64,000 nt of DNA from Kumtagia sp963839725 (lineage in GTDB: Bacteria > Pseudomonadota > Alphaproteobacteria > Rhizobiales > Rhizobiaceae): positions 40,462 through 104,461 of the forward strand of contig CAWIWT010000038.1 in the NCBI GenBank assembly GCA_963839725.1, written 5' to 3'. The notes below the pieces were generated by a model. The model had not been told where the DNA came from. It saw nothing but the letters and a program-made list of their open reading frames with translations, and did no database searches. Numbering within the stretch: the first letter of the stretch is position 1; each line of letters begins with the position of its first letter. A program made the position numbers and the translations under genes. Positions 9,775 through 19,912 of this stretch are shown in pieces.

Positions 9775-10611
9775 CTAGCGCGACAGCAGCGCGGCGATGG
9801 GACAGGTCTTAAGGATGTGCTGTGTCACGCCACCAAACAGAAGCTCGCGGATCCACGAATGGCTGTGCGCTCCAAGCACGAGCAGGTCGGCGCCGATAGC
9901 CGTGGCGCGGTCGCGGATGACTTCATCAACATGGCGGCCTTTCGACGCCTCGCTTGCCACCACCACTTCGGCACCATGGCGGGACAAGGCGGCAGCGAGC
10001 GCGGAAGCGCTCGCGCTTACGAAATCGTCATCCTCTGACGGGTCGATCATGAAAATCTCCACGGCTTCCGATTCGACAATAAGCGGCAGGGCGTCGAACG
10101 CGGCGCGTGCGGCCTCGCGGCTGCCGTTCCAGGAGATCAGAATGCGCCCAAATGTCTTGGTGAGCGCGCCTGAATGCGGAACCACGAGAACCGGCCGACC
10201 GGCCTCGTAGAGAACGCCTTCGATGTTAGGGGCATCCTCTGAAGCCCATTCGGGGTTGCGCTGCGCGACAACCACCAGATCCGCAGAGCGTGCGATGGAT
10301 GCGCCCGTGTAGGCGCTGTCTCCGGAAAAGCTGCGCAAACTATGCCAGTCAAATGTTTGGCCGGCTGTTTGCATGCGGTGCGTACAAAGATCTTGAACCT
10401 CCTTGGTGCGCTGCTCGGCAGCCTCGCTTGCCGTCTCGATCAGACCAACATCCGGGAAACCCACTGCAGCGCTGTAGGCAACCGGAATCGCCTCGGCATG
10501 GATACCTATAATGTGTGCACCCCAGGCCTGCGCGAGAGGAATGGCACAATCGAGAACGCGCTTCGTGTCTTCCCTGCTCTGAAGGATCGCGGCGATGGTT
10601 TTGTAGCTCAC
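9775..10611 (-). CDS. Universal stress protein with two UspA domains
   Basis: A cytoplasmic tandem UspA protein of about 278 residues. The first domain starts with YKTIAAIL and the second with FGRILISWNGSREAARA, followed by the ATP-binding pattern ADLLVLGAHSHSWIRELLFGGVT near the C-terminus. I chose the GTG at 10611 because GAGGAG lies seven bases upstream and the UspA similarity begins immediately; the frame extends to 10683 without similarity. Such proteins bind ATP and contribute to stress survival; no specific partner is evident. The upstream gene (CinA-like) ends about 70 bases away, so co-transcription is possible. Confidence 0.88.
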   Translation of the reverse strand: MSYKTIAAILQSREDTKRVLDCAIPLAQAWGAHIIGIHAEAIPVAYSAAVGFPDVGLIETASEAAEQRTKEVQDLCTHRMQTAGQTFDWHSLRSFSGDSAYTGASIARSADLVVVAQRNPEWASEDAPNIEGVLYEAGRPVLVVPHSGALTKTFGRILISWNGSREAARAAFDALPLIVESEAVEIFMIDPSEDDDFVSASASALAAALSRHGAEVVVASEASKGRHVDEVIRDRATAIGADLLVLGAHSHSWIRELLFGGVTQHILKTCPIAALLSR

Positions 10612-10679
10612 GGAACGCTCCTCATTCGGCCTAGCGAATTCGCAACAAAACGTGGAGCGTCCAGAGTTTGTTCCGGCGC

Positions 10680-11420
10680 TCAAGAGGCCGGAGTCAGACT
10701 GGCGACCATGGCCTCCACGGCGGCGCGTGCGGCTTCCAACGCCTCTGCCGAACGCGATCTTACCACAAGTTCCGTCCAGAAGGTGCCGTCGCGATATTTC
10801 GGATAGGAGCCGATGATCGTGTCGGGATGGGCTTTCTGGATGTCGCCCAGCGGCCCGCCGATGACGCCTTCGCCAAGCGGGCAGTGGATTGTCGCGGAAA
10901 GCAGTTTTTGACCGGTGCGCAGTGTGGGAACGACATTGTCGAGCATTGCCTGGAAGATCGTCGGTACGCCGGCCATTACATGCACATTGCCGATCCGGAA
11001 GCCTGGGGCGACCGATACCGGATTGTCGATATGCTCGGCGCCGCGCGGCATGCGGGCCATGCGTTTGCGGGCGTCGGTGAACTCCATCTCGCGCTTGGCG
11101 TAACTCGCGGCAAGCAGCGCCAACGCCTTCGCATCGTTTTCACACGGCACGCCAAAGGCTTTCGCGACCGAATTGGCGGTGATGTCATCATGCGTCGGGC
11201 CAATGCCGCCGGTTGTGAACAGATAGGTATAGTGCGAGCGCAGTGCGTTGACGGCATCCGCGATGTCATCCTCATCGTCGGACACGATCCGGACTTCCTT
11301 CAGATCGATGCCGATCGCGGTCATGATGTCGGCGAGATGGCCGATGTTTCGGTCCTTCGTACGGCCGGAAAGGATTTCGTCGCCGATGACGAGCATCGCG
11401 GCGGTAATGGTTTCAGCCAT
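10680..11420 (-). CDS. Molybdopterin-binding / CinA N-domain protein
   Basis: A 246-residue protein with the MoaB/MogA-like (COG1058) domain: AAMLVIGDEILSGRTKDRN at the start, then the TTGGIGPTHDD motif around residues 69-79, both hallmarks of the CinA N-terminal domain. It lacks the C-terminal nicotinamide-nucleotide amidase domain of full CinA, as is normal for this stand-alone form in rhizobia. Related domains hydrolyse ADP-ribose or bind molybdopterin; which applies here is open. The start at 11420 (MAETITAA) fits the family, although the frame is open upstream to 11603. Confidence 0.85.
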   Translation of the reverse strand: MAETITAAMLVIGDEILSGRTKDRNIGHLADIMTAIGIDLKEVRIVSDDEDDIADAVNALRSHYTYLFTTGGIGPTHDDITANSVAKAFGVPCENDAKALALLAASYAKREMEFTDARKRMARMPRGAEHIDNPVSVAPGFRIGNVHVMAGVPTIFQAMLDNVVPTLRTGQKLLSATIHCPLGEGVIGGPLGDIQKAHPDTIIGSYPKYRDGTFWTELVVRSRSAEALEAARAAVEAMVASLTPAS

Positions 11421-11755
11421 TGAGCCCTCAAGAATTGCGCTGATCGGAGATAGCGCGCCAATCGCAAGCCGGCAATGCACGCAAATCTCAAGCGCGTTCC
11501 CGAGTTGGTTCCTGAAGCGGTGGCGAAGGCTGCCTACTACACTACAAGCTGGACCAGGAAGCGCCAGCCGTCTGCGCAGGAGCTGGAAGGTGCGAAATTC
11601 CAAGCAAGCGCGTCGCCGAGATCACGCTCAAGCTGCATGGGCAATTCCGGGCAAAAGCCGAGAGGGCGCGCGGCGCTCTCTCCTCTCCAAATTCTCCGAA
11701 GCTGGGGCAATTGCCTATATAGCGCTATGGGCAGTCCTCCAGTGAGGTTGAATGA

Positions 11756-13042
11756 GTGAGCACCGATACGGCGATTAATGCCATTGCCAACCGCGATGCT
11801 GAGAAGCGCGCAGCGCTGAACCGCACGAAGTTGCTGGCGACTCTGGCGCTTTGCGCCTGCGTTGCCTTGTTCCTCGCAGCCAGGCTGCTGCAAAGCCGTT
11901 GGCCATGGCTGGGCGTGGTCGCAGCCTTCGCCGAGGCCGCGACGATTGGCGGGCTGGCGGATTGGTATGCCGTTGTCGCGCTGTTCCGGCGGCCGCTTGG
12001 CCTGCCCATACCGCATACAGCAATCATTCCCGAAAACCAGACGCGCATCGCCGACAATCTCGGCCGTTTCATAGAGGCGAACTTTCTGGCGCCTGCTCCC
12101 GTGCGCGCCAAGCTTGAGGAAGTGGATTTTTCCGTCCATGTCGCCGACTGGCTGTCGGATAAGCAGCGCGCCGCCGGGCTTGCCGACTTTGTCGCGCGGC
12201 TGGCACCGCAGACCTTGTCGGCCATAGAGCAGTCGGGCTTGCGTGATTTTGCCACCCGCCGCCTGATCGAGCAGGTCGAGCGCGTGCCGCTCGCCCCTCT
12301 GACTGCGGGAATCCTGTCTGCTGTGACGGCGGAAGGGCGCCACCAGAGGCTGCTCGACGAACTGACGGCTGCACTCGCCAAGACCTTCACCAATGAGGAG
12401 ACGCTGGCCGCCATCCGCGAGAAAATTCGCGCAGAGCTGCCGTCGCTGTTCAATCTTTTTCGCGCTGACGCCTATCTGCTGAAGAAGATCATATCGTCGG
12501 CAGCCTCGTTCCTGGAGGATGTGCAAGGCAATCCGGATCATCCGCTGCGGAAAGAATTCGATCGCTTCGTCGAGAATTTCGTCGAGCGCCTGCGGAGTTC
12601 GCCGGAATATGCGGAGCGCGCGGAAAAGCTGAAACAGGATCTGTTGGCGCGGCCCGAACTCAAGTCGATCGCCGGAGAGCTATGGCTGGGTATCCGCGGC
12701 ATCATCGAGAAGGACCTTGGCGCGCCGCGGTCGGCGATCCGCAGCCAGCTTGCCGATATGTTCGTTACCGTCGGACGTCACCTCGCCACCGACCCGCATA
12801 TCCGCGCTGACATGAACAAGGGCTTCGTGGTTTCGCTGGCAGCATTCGTGGACAGCCAGAAGAGCGGCGTATCGGGTTTCATTGCCGAACAGGTCAAGCG
12901 TTGGGACCTTGCCCAACTGACGCGCCTGATCGAGCTGAATATCGGCCGCGATCTTCAATACATCCGCTTCAATGGCATGGTGATCGGCGGACTTGCCGGC
13001 CTGGTCCTCTATGCCACCGAGCATCTGCTGCTGACGAATTGA
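11756..13042 (+). CDS. DUF445 inner-membrane protein
   Basis: A 428-residue DUF445 protein. An N-terminal transmembrane segment (about residues 27-45) is followed by the conserved GLADWYAVVALFRRPLGLPIPHTAIIP block (given in part; residues 61-87), which identifies the family, then a long helical region and a C-terminal hydrophobic segment (NGMVIGGLAGLVLYA). The domain therefore sits between two membrane anchors. The biochemical role is unknown. The start is GTG at 11756. The phasin gene follows 50 bases downstream on the same strand. Confidence 0.87.
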   Translation: MSTDTAINAIANRDAEKRAALNRTKLLATLALCACVALFLAARLLQSRWPWLGVVAAFAEAATIGGLADWYAVVALFRRPLGLPIPHTAIIPENQTRIADNLGRFIEANFLAPAPVRAKLEEVDFSVHVADWLSDKQRAAGLADFVARLAPQTLSAIEQSGLRDFATRRLIEQVERVPLAPLTAGILSAVTAEGRHQRLLDELTAALAKTFTNEETLAAIREKIRAELPSLFNLFRADAYLLKKIISSAASFLEDVQGNPDHPLRKEFDRFVENFVERLRSSPEYAERAEKLKQDLLARPELKSIAGELWLGIRGIIEKDLGAPRSAIRSQLADMFVTVGRHLATDPHIRADMNKGFVVSLAAFVDSQKSGVSGFIAEQVKRWDLAQLTRLIELNIGRDLQYIRFNGMVIGGLAGLVLYATEHLLLTN

Positions 13043-13091
13043 CCTTATGACAGCGAAGCCTATTCTTTCTGCAATAAGCTTGGAGGAAAAC

Positions 13092-13523
13092 ATGGCAAAG
13101 AAGCCGGAAAACGAGTCCTTCATGGACATGTTCAACGCCTTCGGTCACCAGATGAAGGTGCCGAACGTCGATATTGAACAGATCCTCGAAGATCACCGCA
13201 AGAACCTGGAGGCATTGCAGAAGTCAGCATCCGCAACTGCGTCGGGTGCGGCATCCGCCATGGCGAAGCAGCGCGAGATGCTGCAGGACCAGATGCGCGA
13301 GATCGCGGCGATGGCGCAAAACTACCACTCCATCGGTGGTGCCCAGGACGCAGTGGCCAAACACGCCGAGTTCGTCCGCAAATCCTTCGAAACGGCGGTC
13401 AGGACTGCCAGCGAGACCGCGCAGATCGTGCAGAAGTCTAGCACTGAGTCTTTGGAGATCCTGCGAAGCCGCATCCGCGAAACCATGGAGGAAATCCGCG
13501 AGCGCTATGAGAAGGGAAAGTGA
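13092..13523 (+). CDS. Phasin family protein
   Basis: A 143-residue, almost entirely helical protein with the phasin-like pattern: DMFNAFG at the N-terminus, then amphipathic alanine-rich helices (SASATASGAASAMAKQREM) and a C-terminal charged coiled-coil (EILRSRIRETMEEIRERYE). Phasins coat polyhydroxyalkanoate granules. The ATG at 13092 is chosen because TGGAGG at 13081 gives a good ribosome binding site; the frame extends upstream to 13047. A MaoC-type dehydratase gene follows, and related proteins supply (R)-hydroxyacyl-CoA, so a link to storage polymer metabolism is plausible but inferred. Confidence 0.78.
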   Translation: MAKKPENESFMDMFNAFGHQMKVPNVDIEQILEDHRKNLEALQKSASATASGAASAMAKQREMLQDQMREIAAMAQNYHSIGGAQDAVAKHAEFVRKSFETAVRTASETAQIVQKSSTESLEILRSRIRETMEEIRERYEKGK

Positions 13524-13614
13524 GAGGCTTCTTTCGGAAGCTTTCGATCGCGTGACATTGCGAAGCGAACGGACCGGCTAAACCGCTGGAAAATAAATGC
13601 ATTTAAGGTGTGGG

Positions 13615-14103
13615 ATGCGGCGCGATGTACCGCCAACATTCGAGGAATTGCGCGGTCTTATCGGCCAGGAGCTGGGAATTTCGGACTGGAAGACCGTCGA
13701 TCAGGAACGCATCAACCAGTTTGCCGGCTGCACAGACGACCGGCAATGGATTCATGTTGACGAGGAGCAGGCACGGCGCAAAAGCCCAGTGCGGACGACG
13801 ATTGCTCATGGATATCTGTCGCTCTCGCTGATCGGCGCCTTCATCCAGGAAATGTGCATCCTGCCGGAAAACACCCAGGGCGCGTTCAACTACGGCATCG
13901 ATCATTTGCGGTTCATCGCGCCCGTGCGGGCGGGCAGGCGCGTTCGGCTTCGCACGACGCTTGTATCGATCGAGGACAAGGGGCCTGGCCAATATCTGAT
14001 AAAGGCAAGCAACATCATGGAGATCGAGAGCGAGGAGAAACCCGCGCTCGTCGCCGATACGCTGGTGATGCTGTATGAACGCCGGCAGAAACCTGTTGTT
14101 TGA
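13615..14103 (+). CDS. MaoC-family (R)-specific enoyl-CoA hydratase-like dehydratase
   Basis: A hot-dog-fold MaoC dehydratase of 162 residues. The catalytic segment has the family's Asp and His: DDRQWIHVDEEQA followed by PVRTTIAHGYLSLSL, the substrate-binding hydration signature of (R)-enoyl-CoA hydratases. I prefer the ATG at 13615 (AAGG six bases before it) to the one at 13597. The enzyme adds water to trans-2-enoyl-CoA; the chain length is not evident. It follows the phasin gene on the same strand at a distance of about 90 bases. Confidence 0.87.
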   Translation: MRRDVPPTFEELRGLIGQELGISDWKTVDQERINQFAGCTDDRQWIHVDEEQARRKSPVRTTIAHGYLSLSLIGAFIQEMCILPENTQGAFNYGIDHLRFIAPVRAGRRVRLRTTLVSIEDKGPGQYLIKASNIMEIESEEKPALVADTLVMLYERRQKPVV

Positions 14104-14109
14104 CGTGAG

Positions 14110-14809
14110 CTACGCGCCTCGCTCGCCGATCGCAATCGCGATCTCGCCCAAGTCATCGATACCGCCGCGCACTTCATCGCCTGTCTGTAGCGCCCCGACG
14201 CCGGCGGGTGTGCCGGTAAAGATCAGGTCTCCTTGCCGCAGGGTAACCGCCTGGCTGCAGTGGGTGATAATGTCGGCGATCGGCCAGATCAGTTCGGAAA
14301 TATCCGCGTCCTGGCGAATATTGCCGTTCACCGAAAGCCAAATACGACCCGACGCGGGATGCCCGAAAGTGGATACCCGTACGATCGGCGCGCATGGCGC
14401 GGAAAAATCGAATCCCTTCGACCAATCCCACGGCCGCCCGGTGGCTTTTGCCTCTTCCTGAAGGTCGCGGCGGTCAAGTCTATGCCTACCGCATAGCCCC
14501 AGACGTGGGCGAGCGCCGCTTGAAGGCTGATATTCGCGCCACCCTTGCCGATCGCAACCACAAGTTCAACTTCGTGATGAAGGTTTTTGGTCAGCGGCGG
14601 AAAAGGGACTGTCGCGCCAGATTCGACAATTGCGTCAGCCGGCTTGGTGAAGAAAAACGGCGGGTCGCGATCCGGATCCTTGCCCATTTCGCGGGCATGT
14701 GCCGCATAGTTGCGGCCAACGCAAAGATGCGGCGTACGGGAAAACGCTCAATCTGGCCTGCTATTGCGGCAGAAACTGGCTTAAGCGGAGCAAATACGAA
14801 TCCTGTCAT
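14110..14809 (-). CDS. Fumarylacetoacetate hydrolase family protein, split by two one-base deletions
   Basis: FAH-family C-C bond hydrolase/isomerase reconstructed from three frames. It opens with MTGFVFAPLKPV at 14809 after an AAGGAG site. A missing base in a T run near 14725 shifts into CVGRNYAAHAREMGKDP, FFFTKPADAIV and the metal-binding HHEVELVVAIG. A second missing base near 14472 (CC where CCC is expected) shifts into RRDLQEEAKATGRPWD, then IFTGTPAGVGALQ, the family's C-terminal signature. All catalytic blocks are present, so the protein was intact recently or the sequence contains errors. The likely activity is fumarylpyruvate or acylpyruvate hydrolysis. Confidence 0.85.
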
Positions 14810-14974
14810 GGGCTCCTTCGTTCATTCAGCGGTAATATAGGGTAAATCCCGAGTTGTTACGGCGATAGTGCCTCAATATCGATTTATCAAAGGATTGATT
14901 CTTTTCAATCAGTGGTTTGGGTGCTGGAAGTTGGACGGTAAATTAGAATCGTACCGGCCGGGCAGGAGACAATA

Positions 14975-15691
14975 GTGAATACCGGTCGAACCGGCGATAG
15001 TGAGAGAGGAGTTCATGATGGTGAAGCAGTCCGCTTCCTCATCATTGACGATCATCCTCTATTTCGCGAAGCGCTGCATAGTGCTGTCCACACCGCATAT
15101 CCTGACGTCGATACATTCGAAGCCAAGTCAATAGGTGAAGCGCTGGATATTCTCGGCGGGTCATTGGCGTTCGATCTCGCGCTGCTCGATCTGAGCATGC
15201 CCGGTGTCCAGGGATTCGAGGGACTGTTGCTTCTACGCACGCATTATCCGCAGCTGCCCGTGGTTGTCGTGTCCGGATATGACGAGCCAAAGATCATCGC
15301 CGAGGCTTTGTCCTATGGTGCAGCCGGTTTTATTCCGAAATCCGCTCGCAGGCACGAACTTGCCGCCGCGATCCGCTCGATCATGGAAGGCGCGATCTAC
15401 GTGCCGGAAAACTATGCTGAGGCGCCGGCCGAGCCGGATACGGTGGATCGCGGCGAAATGGTAAGGCGCCTTGCGTCACTGACGCCGCAACAGCTGCGCG
15501 TCCTCCAGATGCTGCGACAAGGACTTCTGAACAAGCAGATCGCGTACGAGTTGCAGGTCGGCGAGACGACTGTGAAAGCGCATGTCTCGGAAATCCTGCG
15601 GAAGCTCAACGTATTCAGCCGCACTCAGGCGGTCATCGAGGTCGGCAAGCTCGACAGTTCCGACCTGTTCAAGGAGCCATCCGGCTTTTGA
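14975..15691 (+). CDS. NarL/FixJ-type response regulator
   Basis: A 238-residue two-domain regulator. The receiver domain occupies about residues 20-135 (FLIIDDHPLF with the acidic pair, DLALLDLSMPG with the phospho-acceptor aspartate, FIPKSARR with the conserved lysine). The C-terminal LuxR-type helix-turn-helix (LTPQQLRVLQMLRQGLLNK, then VGETTVKAHVSEILRKL) binds DNA. The start is GTG at 14975 with AGGAGA seven bases before it. No histidine kinase gene is adjacent, so its partner lies elsewhere. It is divergent from the FAH hydrolase gene. Confidence 0.9.
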   Translation: MNTGRTGDSERGVHDGEAVRFLIIDDHPLFREALHSAVHTAYPDVDTFEAKSIGEALDILGGSLAFDLALLDLSMPGVQGFEGLLLLRTHYPQLPVVVVSGYDEPKIIAEALSYGAAGFIPKSARRHELAAAIRSIMEGAIYVPENYAEAPAEPDTVDRGEMVRRLASLTPQQLRVLQMLRQGLLNKQIAYELQVGETTVKAHVSEILRKLNVFSRTQAVIEVGKLDSSDLFKEPSGF

Positions 15692-15952
15692 CCTGCAAAT
15701 GAAACCGGGCGGACTCCACGGCAACACATTGATGCCATAACGTCGTTGTGTCGCATTCGGCCACGCTGCCGCCATATTCATTTGAAATCCGAGACCCTGG
15801 ATAGGCTCGCCGGTGTTGGCGGAGTGCCCAACCGGCTGCGACCATCAAAATCGGTATCGATGTCGCGTTATGGTTGGTCAATTGTTAAGATTGGCCGACG
15901 TAATCTCCGGGCGAACTTTTTGTCCGCAGTTGAAAGCAGGAATCAGTCTGGG

Positions 15953-17209
15953 ATGTCTATTACCGCCAGCCGCCGTACGTTTCTCACAGGTGCCGCATCC
16001 ATTGCCGCCTCCCTCGCAACCGGCAGCGCATTCGCGCAGGATGCCATCGGCGATGTTCTGAAGTCCGATCGCCGTGGTAACTGGGACGATCAGTTCGACG
16101 CAAAGGCGACCGGCGGAGCCAAGGTCGAATCGCGGACGCCGATTTTCAGCCTGCAGACAGTGTCTTATATCGAGTCGGCGATCGGCCAATACCAGGGGAT
16201 CGTTTCGGCGGGCGGCTGGCCGATTGTGCCGGCGGACAAGAAGTTGAAGCTGGGCGTTGTCGATCCGGATGTCGAAGTGCTGCGCAAGCGCCTGATGGTT
16301 TCCGGCGATCTTTCCGCCAATGCCGGCATATCGCCGGCTTTTGATACCTATGTCGACGCGGCGGTGAAGCGCTTCCAGGCGCGCCACGGCCTTCCCGCCG
16401 ATGGTGTCATGGGTCAGTACAGCTTCAAGGCAATGAATGTTTCCGCGCAGATTCGCCTTGGCCAACTTGAGACAAACCTTGTTCGCTTGCGGTCGATGTC
16501 CGGCTTCCTTGGCGATCGCTACGTGATGGTGAACATTCCGGCAGCGCAGATCGAAGCGGTCGAGGTAGAGCGCGTGGTTGCGCGCCACACCGCGATCGTC
16601 GGCAAGATCGATCGCCAGACGCCGATCCTCAACACCAATATCACCGAGATCATCCTGAACCCGTACTGGAACGCGCCGGAATCCATCGTCCGCAAGGACA
16701 TCATTCCGTTGATGCGCAAGGATCCGGAATATCTGGCCAAGAATCATATCCGCATTCTCGGGCCGGATGGCGAGATCGATCCGAAGTCTATCGATTGGTC
16801 GACAGAGGAAGCGGCGAAGTATCACTTGCGCCAGGATCCCGGCAGCATCAACGCCATGGCCTCGACGAAGATCAACTTCCCGAGTCCGGAAGGCGTTTAT
16901 ATGCACGACACGCCGTCACAAGGCCTGTTCAACAAGCTGATGCGCTTTGATTCATCCGGCTGCGTCCGCGTCCAGAATGTGCGTGACCTGGTGGTCTGGA
17001 TTTTGCGCGACACACCCAGCTGGACCCGCCAGCACATCGAGGAAACCATCAAGGGTGGCGAGAATACACCGATCCAGGTGGTCAATCCGGTGCCGCTGTA
17101 TTTTACGTATGTCTCGGCCTGGTCGACGGGCGAAGGCGTCGTCCACCTGCGCGACGACATCTACGCACGCGATGGCGTCGAAGAGTTGCAGATCACCTCT
17201 GCACTCTGA
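15953..17209 (+). CDS. YcbB-type L,D-transpeptidase, exported
   Basis: A 418-residue periplasmic cell-wall enzyme that forms 3-3 peptidoglycan cross-links or attaches proteins. The N-terminus has an arginine-containing signal peptide (TASRRTFLTGAASIAASLATG) resembling a Tat signal, cleaved near AFAQ. A peptidoglycan-binding module (VDAAVKRFQARHGLPADGVMG) precedes the YkuD domain. The catalytic cysteine is in SSGCVRVQN; the first residue of the usual HGC motif is serine here, common in alphaproteobacterial members. I start at 15953, where signal-peptide character begins. A terminator follows directly. Confidence 0.9.
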   Translation: MSITASRRTFLTGAASIAASLATGSAFAQDAIGDVLKSDRRGNWDDQFDAKATGGAKVESRTPIFSLQTVSYIESAIGQYQGIVSAGGWPIVPADKKLKLGVVDPDVEVLRKRLMVSGDLSANAGISPAFDTYVDAAVKRFQARHGLPADGVMGQYSFKAMNVSAQIRLGQLETNLVRLRSMSGFLGDRYVMVNIPAAQIEAVEVERVVARHTAIVGKIDRQTPILNTNITEIILNPYWNAPESIVRKDIIPLMRKDPEYLAKNHIRILGPDGEIDPKSIDWSTEEAAKYHLRQDPGSINAMASTKINFPSPEGVYMHDTPSQGLFNKLMRFDSSGCVRVQNVRDLVVWILRDTPSWTRQHIEETIKGGENTPIQVVNPVPLYFTYVSAWSTGEGVVHLRDDIYARDGVEELQITSAL

Positions 17210-17231
17210 TCGCTGACAGAATTGGGGTGTT

Positions 17232-17258
17232 AAGGGCCGCCTTCGGGCGGTCTTTTTC
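17232..17258 (+). terminator. Rho-independent terminator after the L,D-transpeptidase gene
   Basis: A seven-pair stem (GGCCGCC against GGCGGTC, one wobble) closed by a TTCG loop and followed by TTTTT, 25 bases after the stop codon. Confidence 0.85.
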
Positions 17259-17385
17259 GTTTTAGGCGCGCGTCGGCAGGGCAGGATTTGGCGCAAAGAG
17301 TGTAGCGGTCGGCTGCTGTCTATAGTAGTGCCGGAAAGTCTTGATCAGTTCCGCGCATTCAGCGCGTCATCCGAGGATTTGCCCC

Positions 17386-18696
<1,311 letters not shown>

Positions 18697-18752
18697 ACGG
18701 ACTGCGAGGGGAGCCACAATGACACTTTGCCTCAGCCGGCCTTGATTTGTTG

Positions 18753-18796
18753 CGACCTCGGTAATACTTATGCGCAATAGGTATTACCGAGGTCGC
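18753..18796. promoter_or_regulatory. Perfect 16-bp inverted repeat: operator of the toxin-antitoxin cassette
   Basis: GCGACCTCGGTAATAC at 18753-18768 is repeated exactly as its reverse complement at 18781-18796 with a 12-base spacer, ending one base before the antitoxin start codon. Position and symmetry suggest binding by the AbrB-type antitoxin dimer for autoregulation. A structure in the mRNA leader that hides the start site is also possible. Confidence 0.7.
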
Positions 18797-18797
18797 C

Positions 18798-19033
18798 ATG
18801 AGCACGAAAGTTACCACGAAGGGGCAGGTGACGATCCCGAAAAGAGTTCGGGATTTGCTTGGCCTCAAGGCGGGCAGCGAAGTCAAGTTTCGTTATGGTC
18901 CCAACCGCGAAATTATCCTAGAGCGCGCGGACGGAGGAGACGGCCGCTGAGCAAGTTTGCAAAATTTCTCGGACATGCCGGTCCTGGTCCGAGCACGGAT
19001 GAAATCATGGCCATGTTGCGCGGTGAAGATTGA
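18798..19033 (+). CDS. AbrB/MazE-type antitoxin, interrupted by a one-base shift
   Basis: Swapped-hairpin AbrB DNA-binding domain at the N-terminus (STKVTTKGQVTIPKRVRDLLG, residues 2-22 in part, then GSEVKFRYGP and EIILERADG). As written the frame ends near 18950, but the expected C-terminal toxin-binding tail (LSKFAKFLGHAGPG, then STDEIMAMLRGED) continues in another frame up to 19033, so about one base is missing near 18937. The intact protein would be about 78 residues. Its stop overlaps the toxin start, the standard coupled layout. Either a sequence error or a disabled antitoxin is possible; an intact toxin without antitoxin would be harmful, which favours error. Confidence 0.78.
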
Positions 19034-19437
19034 CTCTAATCGACAGCAACATTCTTCTGGATGTCTTGACGCGAGACCCTATCTGGGCGGAATGGTCGCT
19101 TGGCGCTCTCGATGCCGCAGCGATCGCCGGGTCGCTTCGGATCAACGACGTCATCTATGCGGAAATCAGCTCGCGATTCGCGTCCATTGAGCCATTGGAC
19201 GCGTTCGTGGACGAAACTGGCCTTCAAATTATGCCGATGCCTCGTGCGTCATTATTTCTCGCTTCCAAGGCTCACGCCCGTTACCGTGCTGCGGGTGGGG
19301 TCAAAATAGGCGTGTTGCCGGACTTCTTCATAGGTGCTCAGGCAGTCGTGAACGGCTATGAACTCCTGACCCGTGACGTATCCCGCTACCGAGCCTACTT
19401 TCCCGACGTGAAATTGATCTCTCCGAACATTTCCTGA
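19030..19437 (+). CDS. VapC-type PIN-domain toxin
   Basis: A 135-residue PIN-domain ribonuclease toxin. Acidic metal ligands are visible: LIDSNILLDVL (first Asp), a glutamate in YAEISS, and LPDFFIGAQAVVNGYELLTRD carrying the later acids. It starts with TTG at 19030, overlapping the antitoxin's TGA by four bases, so translation is coupled. The frame is intact. Related toxins cleave tRNA or rRNA when freed from the antitoxin. nrdR follows eight bases downstream, so the cassette now lies inside the glyA-nrdR-rib transcription unit. Confidence 0.88.
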   Translation: MTLIDSNILLDVLTRDPIWAEWSLGALDAAAIAGSLRINDVIYAEISSRFASIEPLDAFVDETGLQIMPMPRASLFLASKAHARYRAAGGVKIGVLPDFFIGAQAVVNGYELLTRDVSRYRAYFPDVKLISPNIS

Positions 19438-19444
19438 GCTCTCC

Positions 19445-19909
19445 ATGCGCTGCCCTTATTGTCAGTCCGAAGACACGCAGGTGAAGGATTCCCGGCCGGC
19501 CGAGGATGGCGCGGCGATCCGCAGGCGGCGCGTTTGCCCGGATTGCGGCGGTCGCTTCACCACCTTCGAGCGCGTTCAGCTACGCGATCTCATCGTTGTC
19601 AAGAAGTCGGGGCGGAAGGTGCCGTTCAGCCGCGACAAGCTGTTGCGCTCCGTCGAGATCGCGCTGCGCAAGCGCAACGTGGATCCCGACCGCATCGACC
19701 GGGCCGTGACCGGCATCGTCCGCCAGCTCGAAAGCAGCGGTGAGACGGAGGTGCCGTCTGCGGAGGTCGGGCGCCTTGTCATGGAGGCGCTGAAGTCGCT
19801 GGATGACGTTGCCTATGTCCGCTTCGCGTCCGTCTATCGCAACTTTCGTGAGGCCAAGGATTTTCACGATGTGCTCGGCGAACTCAAGGCCGAAGACGAC
19901 GCTGGCTGA
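19445..19909 (+). CDS. nrdR: Transcriptional repressor NrdR
   Basis: A 154-residue regulator of ribonucleotide reductase genes. The N-terminal zinc ribbon has CPYC at residues 3-6 and CPDC at 31-34, followed by an ATP-cone domain (LIVVKKSGRKVPFSRDKLL) that senses ATP/dATP. It is full length and intact. NrdR binds paired ACACTATATATAGTGT-like boxes; two such sites lie in front of nrdJ in this window. ribD follows three bases downstream, the usual rhizobial order. Confidence 0.97.
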   Translation: MRCPYCQSEDTQVKDSRPAEDGAAIRRRRVCPDCGGRFTTFERVQLRDLIVVKKSGRKVPFSRDKLLRSVEIALRKRNVDPDRIDRAVTGIVRQLESSGETEVPSAEVGRLVMEALKSLDDVAYVRFASVYRNFREAKDFHDVLGELKAEDDAG

Positions 19910-19912
19910 ACA

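Noticed and set aside
15878..16906. 342-codon open frame on the minus strand
   Set aside because: Antisense to the L,D-transpeptidase gene, which has a signal peptide, a binding module and a catalytic motif on the plus strand.
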